Made by a program: the position numbers and the translations under genes. Positions 57,061 to 64,000 of a stretch of 64,000 bases of DNA are shown one piece after another. This DNA comes from Azonexus hydrophilus (GTDB lineage Bacteria; Pseudomonadota; Gammaproteobacteria; Burkholderiales; Rhodocyclaceae), in the NCBI RefSeq assembly GCF_001956855.1, contig NZ_MTHD01000007.1, positions 62,001 to 126,000 of the forward strand. Direction: 5' to 3'. The notes beneath the pieces are model-generated. The model saw nothing but the letters and a program-made list of their open reading frames with translations, did no database searches and was not told the DNA's origin. Positions within the stretch are counted from its first letter, which is position 1. Each line of letters begins with the position of its first letter.

Positions 57061-57252
57061 CTCTCCCCCTGTCCTTTTACCTGAGAGTTTCGGCTCGCAA
57101 CGAGCCTGCCCCTTCGGTGAGTTGCCAGGCGCCAGGGCGCTCGCAACTTCTCTCCAGCCGGCGAATCAATTTCTGCAGTTCGTTATGCCTGAGCGATTAT
57201 GGGAGTTTGCGCCTTCGGCGGAGCGTGGGTTTCACGGCTCTCTCTCCTGCAG
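57061..57252 (-). ncRNA. Tandem glycine riboswitch (gcvT type) upstream of the TRIC gene
   Basis: Two aptamers lie head to tail on the minus strand. The first (~57187-57252) has GGAGAGAGCCGTG, CGCCGAAGGCGCAAACTCCC and CTCAGGCA. The second (~57061-57158) has CTGGAGAGAAG, CACCGAAGGGGCA, and the diagnostic CGAAACTCTCAGGTAAAAGG then ACAGGGGGAGAG. The remaining ~53 bases up to the ATG would be the expression platform, which contains the gene's Shine-Dalgarno. Glycine riboswitches usually control glycine cleavage genes, and also membrane transport genes of this kind. Confidence 0.9.
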
Positions 57253-57336
57253 AGGGGGCGATTATCGGGAGAGTCGGGAAGGCTTGTCAATTGACGCGGT
57301 TTGCTCCGGCCAGCACAGTGATGTACTCGAGGAGGA

Positions 57337-58050
57337 ATGATCGTGACCCGGATGGTGCTGCCCCCTGATATCTCGCCCGAAGCCCGCGTTGCGGCGATCG
57401 ACGCCGCACTGCGTCCGCTTGCCGATGCTGCTCGCGCCGAACAGATGCAGGCTTACCTGCTGAACCGTTACGATTTTCTCGGTTTGCCGGCGCCGGTCCG
57501 CCGGGCTGCGGTGGTGGAATTGAATCGCCTGGCGCCGGCCGATGCCGGGGCCTTGCTGGCTGTGGCGCATTTGTTGTGGGCGAAGCCCGAGCGGGAATTC
57601 CGCTATACGGCAATCGACCTGCTGCGCCGGCATGTCCGCATGCTGGATGTTTCGCATCTGGCCGAGTTGCGTGAGCTGCTGCAGCGCGATCCTTGGTGGG
57701 AGACCGTCGATGGCCTGGCCGCGGTCATCGGTGCCGTGCTGCATGCGGCGGTGAAGCGCGATCCGGCGGTATCGGCCGTCATGGATGCGTGGGTGGTCGA
57801 CGCCGATTTCTGGGTGCGGCGGGCGGCGATGCTGCATCAACTGGGCTGGCGACTGGAGACGGACGCGGCCAGGCTGGCGCGTCATGCGCTGCAACTGGCT
57901 GGCGAGCGGGAGTTTTTCATCCGCAAGGCGATCGGCTGGGCGCTACGCGATTACGCCCGCTGGAACCCCGGTTTTGTCCGGGGTTTTGTCGATGGACCGG
58001 GCGCGGTTCTGTCCGCGCTAAGCATCCGCGAGGCGTGCAAGCGGCTTTGA
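57337..58050 (+). CDS. AlkD-like DNA alkylation repair protein
   Basis: 237 residues, built from HEAT-like helical repeats. RRHVRMLDVSHLAELRELLQ, DPWWETVDGLA (catalytic-type Trp and Asp), FWVRRAAMLHQL and FFIRKAIGWALRDYARWNP match the AlkD family (COG4912), DNA glycosylases acting on bulky alkylated bases. The gene runs divergently from the riboswitch-controlled TRIC gene. Confidence 0.9.
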   Translation: MIVTRMVLPPDISPEARVAAIDAALRPLADAARAEQMQAYLLNRYDFLGLPAPVRRAAVVELNRLAPADAGALLAVAHLLWAKPEREFRYTAIDLLRRHVRMLDVSHLAELRELLQRDPWWETVDGLAAVIGAVLHAAVKRDPAVSAVMDAWVVDADFWVRRAAMLHQLGWRLETDAARLARHALQLAGEREFFIRKAIGWALRDYARWNPGFVRGFVDGPGAVLSALSIREACKRL

Positions 58051-58085
58051 CGGCGAAGTCGCGATCCGGATTTCGTTGCGACCGT

Positions 58086-58538
58086 TCAGTAGGCGATGCG
58101 CATCGGCTTGCCCGGCAGTTGCGCCCGGATTTCGCCGTTGGGATAGGCCGCGCTATGTACGTTGATGTACAGATTGCCGGCCAGATAGCTGGTGTGTTGG
58201 GCTTCGCTGAGTTTGGCGTCGGCGGGCACCGTGAACAGCTTGTCGCTCTTCTTGGTCAGGGTGATGATCGGCGGCCCGTTCTTGCCGACCGGGCCCTCGT
58301 GGATGTGCGCGACCGTCGGCACCATGCCCGAGATCTGGATGCTGCCGCTGACGGCACGATTGGGCTGGATGCTGATATTCACCTGGCCGCTTGCTGCGGT
58401 GGTGACTGCCGGCACTTCGGCGGCGCCGGTCAGGGACGTCGAGATCGGTGATTCGGCGTACAGGTTGGCTGATGCCAGCAGGATTGCCAGCGGCAACAGG
58501 CGGCTGAGCCGGCCGGTGGGGCTTGATTGCGTGGTCAT
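58086..58538 (-). CDS. CHRD-domain secreted protein
   Basis: 150 residues from the ATG at 58538 (MTTQSSP), with a signal peptide ending at LLASANLYAESP. The mature part is a CHRD-type domain: TGAAEVPAVTTAASG, HIHEGPVGKNGPP, and GNLYINVHSAAYPNGEIRAQL. Function of bacterial CHRD proteins is unknown; they are extracytoplasmic. Confidence 0.85.
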   Translation of the reverse strand: MTTQSSPTGRLSRLLPLAILLASANLYAESPISTSLTGAAEVPAVTTAASGQVNISIQPNRAVSGSIQISGMVPTVAHIHEGPVGKNGPPIITLTKKSDKLFTVPADAKLSEAQHTSYLAGNLYINVHSAAYPNGEIRAQLPGKPMRIAY

Positions 58539-58717
58539 TTGCGATGCCTTCGATGGGTAAAGGGAATCAGCATCGTGCGCCAGCCGGGAAGGGGTTTCTG
58601 TGGGCCGGCGCACATAGCCTTTTCCTTTGGCTATGTTGGCTGGCGTACGGATTCATTGGTATCCGGGATGCATATTCATCGCGACGGCATAAAGCTGTCT
58701 GATACCGGAGGTCACAA

Positions 58718-58951
58718 ATGAATGACGATACAGAGCACTGCAGCGAGCACCGCAAGCCCGCCCGACACCTGGCCACTCAGGCAGGGTGTGGTCACTGGGC
58801 GCCGATTGTTCCGGCGGATCAGGCTGGGGAGCGGGCGGTGGCGCCGAGCCCGGCGGAATCCACCGGGTCTCCGGTCGGGAAAAACCCTGGATTACGCGAA
58901 ATCATGGAGGTGGCGCGCCACCATCGCGCTGTCATTCGAGACTCAGATTGA
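58718..58951 (+). CDS. Small hypothetical protein with strong Shine-Dalgarno
   Basis: 77 residues starting MNDDTEHCSEHRKPARHLAT, preceded by GGAGG 7 bases upstream. No domain is recognised; composition is Ala/Pro/Glu-rich in the middle. The last 20 bases overlap the 3' end of allA on the opposite strand. The ribosome site supports translation, but there is no protein evidence beyond that. Confidence 0.4.
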   Translation: MNDDTEHCSEHRKPARHLATQAGCGHWAPIVPADQAGERAVAPSPAESTGSPVGKNPGLREIMEVARHHRAVIRDSD

Positions 58952-59426
58952 CCGTTGGCGTGATCCGGACCTCGTCGCAGTTGTTGCCGGGACCGCTGCG
59001 GTCGACGACGAGAAAATCGCAAATTTCGTTGAGCGCCAGCAGCGGGTGGTGCCAGGTGCCGGGGGCGTAGTTGACGCCTTCGCCGGGGCGGGCGAGGAAA
59101 GCGCGCAGGTCGTCCGGGCCGGGCGCCGGGCCGGGGCGGGCGACGACAACGAGGTAAGGCTGGGCGGTAAGCGGCACGAAGGCCTGCGAGGCGAGCGGAT
59201 GGCGTTCCATCATTTCGATGGCGAATGGCAGTTGCCGCGGCTGGCCGCGGAAGATGCTGACGATCAGTTTGCCGTCCGGGCCGGGCACCAGTTCGGCGAG
59301 GTCGTGGTAGCGCTCGGTGTTGCCGCCGTTGATGGAAAAGTGCCGTTTGGCGGCGTCGACCGCAATAAGCTCGCCGAACGGGGCGAAGGCTGCTGCGGTC
59401 AACGCTTCGGGAAGCAGCTTTTTCAC
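58932..59426 (-). CDS. allA: Ureidoglycolate lyase
   Basis: 164 residues from the GTG at 59426, which overlaps the allantoicase stop (GTGA). [55 protein letters not shown] and [13 protein letters not shown] identify the AllA cupin family. It splits ureidoglycolate into glyoxylate and urea, the last step before urease. It is the final gene of the allantoin unit. Confidence 0.95.
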   Translation of the reverse strand: MKKLLPEALTAAAFAPFGELIAVDAAKRHFSINGGNTERYHDLAELVPGPDGKLIVSIFRGQPRQLPFAIEMMERHPLASQAFVPLTAQPYLVVVARPGPAPGPDDLRAFLARPGEGVNYAPGTWHHPLLALNEICDFLVVDRSGPGNNCDEVRITPTVNLSLE

Positions 59427-60451
59427 CGCGCCACCTTGCCCCACAGGCGCAGCCGCGAGACGCCGCCGTCCGGGATGATGTTCAGCCGCACATGTGTCAC
59501 CGGGCCGAGGTCGGCCAGGCCGTCGAAGCTGTGGATGGCGTCCATCGACAGTTTTTGTTCGCCGAGCAGCACCGGCCAGAACATGCTCTGGGTGATCACC
59601 GACTGGTCGGTGCCGCCGTCCATGCGCGCGGCCTGGATCGAGCAGCGGTCGGGGAAATTGCCCTTGAAGTGGGCGGTGTCGACTTCGACCCGCTCGATGA
59701 TGCCGGGCGCGCCCAGTTGCAGGATGCACCAGTCGTTGCCCGGTTCGCGGCGGCGGCGGGTTTCCCAGCCATCGCCCATGTCGACGCCGCGACCCGGGGC
59801 GATCAGGTTGCTTGCCGAGCCGAAGTGGGCGTCGTTCCAGGCCACCGCGCGGCCGCCGTTTTCCAGCGCGACGAGGTCGTAGATGCGGTCCGGCTCGCTG
59901 GCGTCGAAGACGCCGACCGGCTGGCCGTAAGCGCGCAGACGGGCGATGCCGCCGTCCGGGTACATGTTGATGCGCAGGTGGCTCCAGGTGTCGGCGCTGT
60001 CGACGGCGAGCAGGTGGTGGCTGTTGCCGGTCAGCGTGGTGGACGGCAGGATGCGCGTCCAGCGGGCCTTGGCCAGGACTTCAGGATCGTCCGATTCGCA
60101 GTCGGTGGCGTCGATCGACACGGCCGGCGCGAAGTTGCCGGTGAAGTGGCTGGTATCGACGTCGAAGCCGCGCAGGATGCCGCGCCGGCCGAGCTTGATG
60201 AGGCTCCAGTCGTAGCCGGTGGTGCGCTTGCGGCGGGTTTCCCAGCCGTCCATCCACTTGCCGTTGGTGTCGTACTTGCCGGGCACGAAGACCGCCGGCT
60301 CGGGGTTGAGCATGCGTTCGAGCGGGGCGAAGAACTCGTCGGTGGCGAATAGCGCGCGGGCGCCGATGCGGGTGTCGGCGAGGTTGACCGAGCGCTTCGC
60401 CCAGTCGGGCAGGTCGGCGGCGGCGGAAACGATGGGGGCGGCGTGGATCAT
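59423..60451 (-). CDS. alc: Allantoicase
   Basis: 342 residues made of two homologous halves, which is typical of allantoicase: [21 protein letters not shown] / [33 protein letters not shown] / [11 protein letters not shown], and [18 protein letters not shown] / [18 protein letters not shown]. It hydrolyses allantoate to ureidoglycolate and urea. It touches the puuE stop by one base (60451). Confidence 0.97.
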   Translation of the reverse strand: MIHAAPIVSAAADLPDWAKRSVNLADTRIGARALFATDEFFAPLERMLNPEPAVFVPGKYDTNGKWMDGWETRRKRTTGYDWSLIKLGRRGILRGFDVDTSHFTGNFAPAVSIDATDCESDDPEVLAKARWTRILPSTTLTGNSHHLLAVDSADTWSHLRINMYPDGGIARLRAYGQPVGVFDASEPDRIYDLVALENGGRAVAWNDAHFGSASNLIAPGRGVDMGDGWETRRRREPGNDWCILQLGAPGIIERVEVDTAHFKGNFPDRCSIQAARMDGGTDQSVITQSMFWPVLLGEQKLSMDAIHSFDGLADLGPVTHVRLNIIPDGGVSRLRLWGKVAR

Positions 60452-61395
60452 TATTTTTGGTCCTGGCGGTAGGGATGGGTCGCCTGCCAGTGGCGGGCGA
60501 TGTCGAGGCGACGGCAGACCCAGACGCGGTCGTGCCGTTCGATGTGATCGAGGAAGCGCTGTAGCGCGAGGAAGCGGCCGGGGCGGCCGAGCAGGCGGCA
60601 GTGCATGCCGATGGAGAGCATCTTCGGGCTTTCCTCGCCTTCGGCGTAGAGCACGTCGAAGCTGTCCTTCAGGTACTGGAAGAACGGGTCGCCGTGGCTG
60701 AAGCCTTGCGGCAGGCAGAAGCGCATGTCGTTGGTGTCGAGCGTGTACGGCACGATCAGGTGCGGCACCGTGCTGCCGTCGGTTTTCGTGACTTCGGTCC
60801 AGAACGGCAGGTCGTCGCCGTAGTAATCGCTGTCGTAGAGGAGGCGCCCGTCGTCGGCGACCAGGCGGCGGGTGTTCGGCGAATCGCGGCCGGTGTACCA
60901 GCCGAGCGGACGGCTGCCGGTCATCTGCTCGATGGTGTCGAGGGCCAGGCGCATGTGTTCGCGCTCGGTCGCCTCGTCGATGTTCTGGTAGTGGATCCAG
61001 CGCCAGCCGTGGCAGGCGATTTCGTGGCCGAGTTCGACGAAGGCGGCGGTCAGTTCGGGGTGGCGTTGCAGCGCCATGCCGACGCCGAACACGGTGAGCG
61101 GCAGGCCGCGTTTCTCGAATTCGTTGAGGATGCGCCAGACGCCGGCCCGCGAGCCGTATTCGTAGATCGACTCCATCGACAGGTGGCGGTCCGGGTAGCT
61201 GGCCGGGTTGAACATTTCGGAGAGGAACTGTTCGGAGCCGGCGTCGCCGTGCAGCACGCAGTTTTCGCCGCCTTCTTCGTAGTTGAGGACGAACTGGACG
61301 GCAATGCGGGCTTTACCCGGCCATTGCGCGTGCGGCGGCCGGGCACCATATCCAATCAGATCGCGCGGGTATTCGGTTTTGTCTATAGGGTTCAT
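60451..61395 (-). CDS. puuE: Allantoinase PuuE (polysaccharide-deacetylase type)
   Basis: 314 residues from the ATG at 61395, which has TTGGAG upstream; that TTG was excluded as a start. [61 protein letters not shown] and [13 protein letters not shown] match the metal-independent PuuE family. It converts allantoin to allantoate. First gene of the alc-allA unit, divergent from gpt with only 50 bases between. Confidence 0.95.
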   Translation of the reverse strand: MNPIDKTEYPRDLIGYGARPPHAQWPGKARIAVQFVLNYEEGGENCVLHGDAGSEQFLSEMFNPASYPDRHLSMESIYEYGSRAGVWRILNEFEKRGLPLTVFGVGMALQRHPELTAAFVELGHEIACHGWRWIHYQNIDEATEREHMRLALDTIEQMTGSRPLGWYTGRDSPNTRRLVADDGRLLYDSDYYGDDLPFWTEVTKTDGSTVPHLIVPYTLDTNDMRFCLPQGFSHGDPFFQYLKDSFDVLYAEGEESPKMLSIGMHCRLLGRPGRFLALQRFLDHIERHDRVWVCRRLDIARHWQATHPYRQDQK

Positions 61396-61445
61396 GTCCG
61401 GCTCCAACTATACTGCGGCGCATTCTTTTTTTTCAGGAGTGCACC

Positions 61446-61961
61446 ATGGAAAATTCGCCGACCAGCCCCTACCGTGACGACATCGTGATCTCTTGGCCGG
61501 AGTTGCACCGCGACACGCGCCTGCTCTGTCACCAGTTGCTGGAGCAGGGGCCGTTCAAGGGCATCATCGCGATTACGCGCGGTGGCCTGATCCCGGCGGC
61601 GCTGGTTGCGCGCGAGCTGGAAATCCGCCTGGTCGACACCATCTGTGCCTCCAGCTACGAAGCCGCCGACGACGACACCGCGCAGACGATGCGCAAGGAA
61701 GTGAAAATCCTCAAGGGCGTCGAGCACGACGGCGAAGGTTTCCTGCTGATCGACGACCTGGTCGATACCGGCAACACCGCCCGCGTCATCCGCAAGCTGC
61801 TGCCCAAGGCATTTTTCGCGACGATCTACGCCAAGCCGCAGGGGCGTGAGGTGGTCGATCTGTGCGTCAAGGAATTCGCCCAGGACAAGTGGATCTACTT
61901 CCCCTGGGATATCGACTACCAGTTCGTGCCGCCGATGAAGAAGCATCGCGCCAACCCGTAA
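61446..61961 (+). CDS. gpt: Xanthine/guanine phosphoribosyltransferase
   Basis: 171 residues. PRPP loop FLLIDDLVDTGNTARVIRK, and FKGIIAITRGGLIPAALVARELEI with YFPWDIDYQFVPP. It salvages xanthine or guanine to nucleotides, the opposite fate to the surrounding catabolic genes. A TATACT box lies ~32 bases upstream. Its stop is adjacent to the stop of convergent puuD. Confidence 0.93.
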   Translation: MENSPTSPYRDDIVISWPELHRDTRLLCHQLLEQGPFKGIIAITRGGLIPAALVARELEIRLVDTICASSYEAADDDTAQTMRKEVKILKGVEHDGEGFLLIDDLVDTGNTARVIRKLLPKAFFATIYAKPQGREVVDLCVKEFAQDKWIYFPWDIDYQFVPPMKKHRANP

Positions 61962-63149
61962 TCAGCGGTAACCGCCGGCCGCCCAGGCGGCCAGTTGGTC
62001 GCGTTCGGCATCGGTCATCGCGGTGACGTTGCCGAGCGGCATCGCCTTCAGCTTGACCGTCTGGTCGACGATGCGGGTTTGCTGGCGGCGGATGTGCTCG
62101 GCGCTGTCGAGCAGCACGCCGGCCGGTGCTGCCGGCATCAGCGTCGGTGCGGCGGCGTGGCAGCCGGCGCAGCGTTCGGCGATGATGGGCTGGACTTCGG
62201 CCAGCGTCGGTGCCGTCGTGCCGGCGGCAACGCTCAGCGGCACCGGCGCCAGCCAGATGAAGACGGCGGCGAGGATGATTCCTCCGGTCAACGGGTATTG
62301 CCAGGCAAAAGCGCCCTTGTGCCTGAGATTGAAGAAGTGCCGGATCAAGACCGCGGCGAGCATGATCGCCGCCAGCACCAGCCACGCTTGCGGGTGGTTG
62401 TAGGTGAAGGCGTAGTGGTTCGAGATCATGCAGAACAGCACCGGCAGCGTCAGGTAGTTGTTATGCACGCTGCGCTGCTTGGCCCGCTGGCCGTGGATCG
62501 GGTCCGGCGTCTCGCCGCGCTGCATGGCGGCAACGGTGGTTTTCTGCCCGGGAATGATCCAGAAGAAGACGTTGGCGCTCATCGTCGTCGCGATCATCGC
62601 GCCGACGTGGAGGAAGGCGGCGCGCCCGGATAGCAGCTGGCTCAGCGCGTAAGCGACGGCGACGACGAAGATGAAGTAGAGCACCGCGAACAGCAGCAGG
62701 CTGCGGCGCATCAGCACCCGGCACAGCACGTCATAGACGAGCCAGCCGACAACCAGCGTGGCCAGGCCGATGGCGATGGCGGCGCCGGGCGTCAGGTCGG
62801 CCTTGGCCGGGTCGATCATGTAGGTTGCCGCCTGCGAGTAATAGAGCACGCCGAGCAGGAAGAAGCCGGTGATCCACGTCGAGTACGATTCCCACTTGAA
62901 CCAGTGCAGGTCGTCCGGCAGGTGCTTGGGCGCGACCAGGTATTTCTGCGGATTGTAGAAACCGCCGCCATGCACCGCCCACAGTTCGCCGCCGACGCCC
63001 TTGGCCTGCAGCACCGGATCGGTTGGCGCCTTCAATGTGTTGTCGAGCCAGACGAAGTAGAACGACGAGCCGATCCAGGCGATGCCGACGATCAGGTGCA
63101 GCCAGCGCAGCAGCAGCGAACCGACCTCGATCAGGTAGGACGCATCCAT
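61962..63149 (-). CDS. puuD: Membrane urate hydroxylase PuuD
   Basis: 395 residues from the ATG at 63149, whose A is shared with the uraH stop. The N-terminal ~300 residues carry about eight membrane segments (LLRWLHLIVGIAWIGSSFYFVWLDN); the C-terminal cytochrome c domain has RCAGCHAAAP and MPLGNVTAMTDAERDQLAAW. PuuD oxidises urate to 5-hydroxyisourate and passes electrons to the cytochrome, replacing soluble uricase. The start at 63179 would overlap uraH further and is less likely. Confidence 0.95.
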   Translation of the reverse strand: MDASYLIEVGSLLLRWLHLIVGIAWIGSSFYFVWLDNTLKAPTDPVLQAKGVGGELWAVHGGGFYNPQKYLVAPKHLPDDLHWFKWESYSTWITGFFLLGVLYYSQAATYMIDPAKADLTPGAAIAIGLATLVVGWLVYDVLCRVLMRRSLLLFAVLYFIFVVAVAYALSQLLSGRAAFLHVGAMIATTMSANVFFWIIPGQKTTVAAMQRGETPDPIHGQRAKQRSVHNNYLTLPVLFCMISNHYAFTYNHPQAWLVLAAIMLAAVLIRHFFNLRHKGAFAWQYPLTGGIILAAVFIWLAPVPLSVAAGTTAPTLAEVQPIIAERCAGCHAAAPTLMPAAPAGVLLDSAEHIRRQQTRIVDQTVKLKAMPLGNVTAMTDAERDQLAAWAAGGYR

Positions 63150-63502
63150 CAGCTGCCCCGATAGGTCGAGTAAGCCCACGGCGACACCAGCAGCGGCACG
63201 TGATAGTGACTGTCGGCATCGGCGATGCCGAAGCGCAGGCTGACTTTGTCGAGGAAGGGCGGTTCCGGCAGCTCCACGCCATGCCGGCGGAAGTAGTCGG
63301 CGGTGGTAAATACCAGTTCGTAGATGCCGGGCTGCATTGCGCTGCCTTCAAGCAGCGGCCCGTCGCAGCGGCCGTCGTCGTTGGTCCGGCCGGCGAGCAG
63401 CAGCGAGCGGGTTTCACCTTCGCAGCGATAAAGGGCGAAAGGCATGCCGGCGGCCGGGGTGCCGCGGGCGGTGTCGAGTACGTGTGTCGTCAGGCGCCCC
63501 AT
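63149..63502 (-). CDS. uraH: 5-hydroxyisourate hydrolase (transthyretin-like)
   Basis: 117 residues. [20 protein letters not shown] (first His of the site), and the C-terminal [18 protein letters not shown] with the diagnostic YRGS tail. It hydrolyses the product of PuuD to OHCU. First gene of the puuD unit. Confidence 0.97.
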   Translation of the reverse strand: MGRLTTHVLDTARGTPAAGMPFALYRCEGETRSLLLAGRTNDDGRCDGPLLEGSAMQPGIYELVFTTADYFRRHGVELPEPPFLDKVSLRFGIADADSHYHVPLLVSPWAYSTYRGS

Positions 63503-63721
63503 GGGCTCTCTCCGGTGACTGAATGCTGATGCGTCGATTATAGGAAGCTTGGCCGGTGTGAGGCTTTATAAAGGCTATCGGATTTTTCAGATGTCGCTGC
63601 CTGAAGCGCCGGTTTTCCGGGATATACGAAAGGGCAGAAGATCATTATCGTCCGGCATGGCTTGCCGGTCGGCCGTGCGAGTCCGTAAGCTGCGAAGCAA
63701 GACCACATTGCCCGTGTTTCC
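63503..63721. promoter_or_regulatory. Divergent promoter region between uraH and uraD
   Basis: 219 bases. Contains an AT-rich stretch (GGCTTTATAAAGGCTATCGG near 63561) with the 10-mer CTTTATAAAG forming a perfect palindrome, a possible shared operator. No coding frame. Confidence 0.4.
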
Positions 63722-64000
63722 ATGACCGACATCCTCTCCCTTGCCGAGCTTTCCCGACTGGAACAACCGGAGTTCGTCCGCCGGCTGGGTGCCGTTTTCG
63801 AGCATTCGCCGTGGGTCATGGCCAGCGCCTGGGGCAAGCGGCCATTTGCCAATCGTGCCGATTTCTACGCCCGGCTGGCCGAAACCCTGGCCGAAGCCGG
63901 TCCGGAGAAACAACTGGCGCTGATCAAGGCGCACCCGGAACTGGCCGGCAAGGCGGCGATTCGCGGCGAACTGACGGCCGATTCGGCACGCGAACAGGCC
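63722..64000 (+). CDS. uraD: OHCU decarboxylase (3' truncated by window end)
   Basis: 93 codons from the ATG at 63722 (MTDILSLAELSRLEQPEF) remain open at the window end. FVRRLGAVFEHSPWVMASAWGKRPF has the catalytic His region, and LIKAHPELAGKAA is the family signature. It decarboxylates OHCU to S-allantoin, completing the PuuD-UraH-UraD route. Full-length proteins are ~165-170 residues, so about half is visible. Confidence 0.93.
   Translation, partial: MTDILSLAELSRLEQPEFVRRLGAVFEHSPWVMASAWGKRPFANRADFYARLAETLAEAGPEKQLALIKAHPELAGKAAIRGELTADSAREQA

Noticed and set aside
57061-57252. Reading this leader as a small plus-strand coding frame
   Set aside because: Paired glycine aptamer motifs on the minus strand explain the conservation better than the plus-strand frames, which have no Shine-Dalgarno or domain.

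Overview
The window is high-GC DNA, clearly above 60% GC over most of its length, with densely packed genes. It looks like a betaproteobacterial chromosome, most plausibly a Rhodocyclales member (Dechloromonas/Azonexus-like). That placement is inferred from overall gene content and protein style, not from a marker gene. No rRNA, tRNA, CRISPR array, integrase or transposase was recognised.

Layout. 1-7.4 kb: a truncated HI0933/YhiN-type flavoprotein, a histidine kinase with a REC-PAS-GGDEF-EAL protein, a COG2509 FAD dehydrogenase, a cytochrome c'-like lipoprotein and a small conserved-looking gene. 7.5-13.6 kb: a urease operon (ureDABC-E-F-G) carrying two low-GC lodger genes, a GIY-YIG nuclease-like gene between ureC and ureE and a 94-aa gene between ureE and ureF. 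13.8-18.9 kb: a small STAS-like protein, a hybrid kinase overlapping a binding lipoprotein, queF, and a gene remnant with an in-frame stop. 18.9-23.6 kb: a divergent MocR/BenE pair, a GNAT and a YegD-like Hsp70. 23.7-32.2 kb: a polar amino-acid-type ABC importer with its FadR-type regulator, a Tsx-like porin, a NitT/TauT-type ABC importer and a fungal-type cytosine deaminase. 32.4-34.4 kb: a hybrid kinase with a CxxCH haem motif in its sensor.

34.4-50.5 kb is a purine uptake and catabolism block. One long operon encodes XdhABC, a BMP-type ABC importer, 8-oxoguanine deaminase, guanine deaminase and an ScpB-like crotonase. Around it lie a second deaminase, the BMP binding protein and adenine deaminase. 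58.9-64 kb continues the pathway with PuuD, UraH, UraD, PuuE allantoinase, Alc, AllA and Gpt. With urease, the window encodes a complete route from adenine/guanine through xanthine, urate, allantoin and ureidoglycolate to urea, and then ammonia plus CO2.

Between the two purine blocks (about 50.56-55.04 kb) is a distinctly lower-GC three-gene cassette: an N6-adenine DNA methyltransferase fused to a recognition-type C-terminus, a P-loop ATPase with zinc-ribbon and helix-hairpin-helix C-terminus, and a HEPN-like protein with an RxxxxH motif. It is bracketed by a ~240-bp direct repeat of the adenine deaminase 3' end. It is the best candidate for an undescribed defence-type system. A second window-wide signal is a dispersed 10-mer, TGCGGTCGAC, found at 19 places where fewer than one is expected by chance. 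Twice it forms a perfect 14-bp palindrome, one of them the core of a terminator-like inverted repeat. 55.5-58.9 kb holds a Crp/Fnr regulator, a TRIC channel under a tandem glycine riboswitch, an AlkD-like protein and a CHRD protein.
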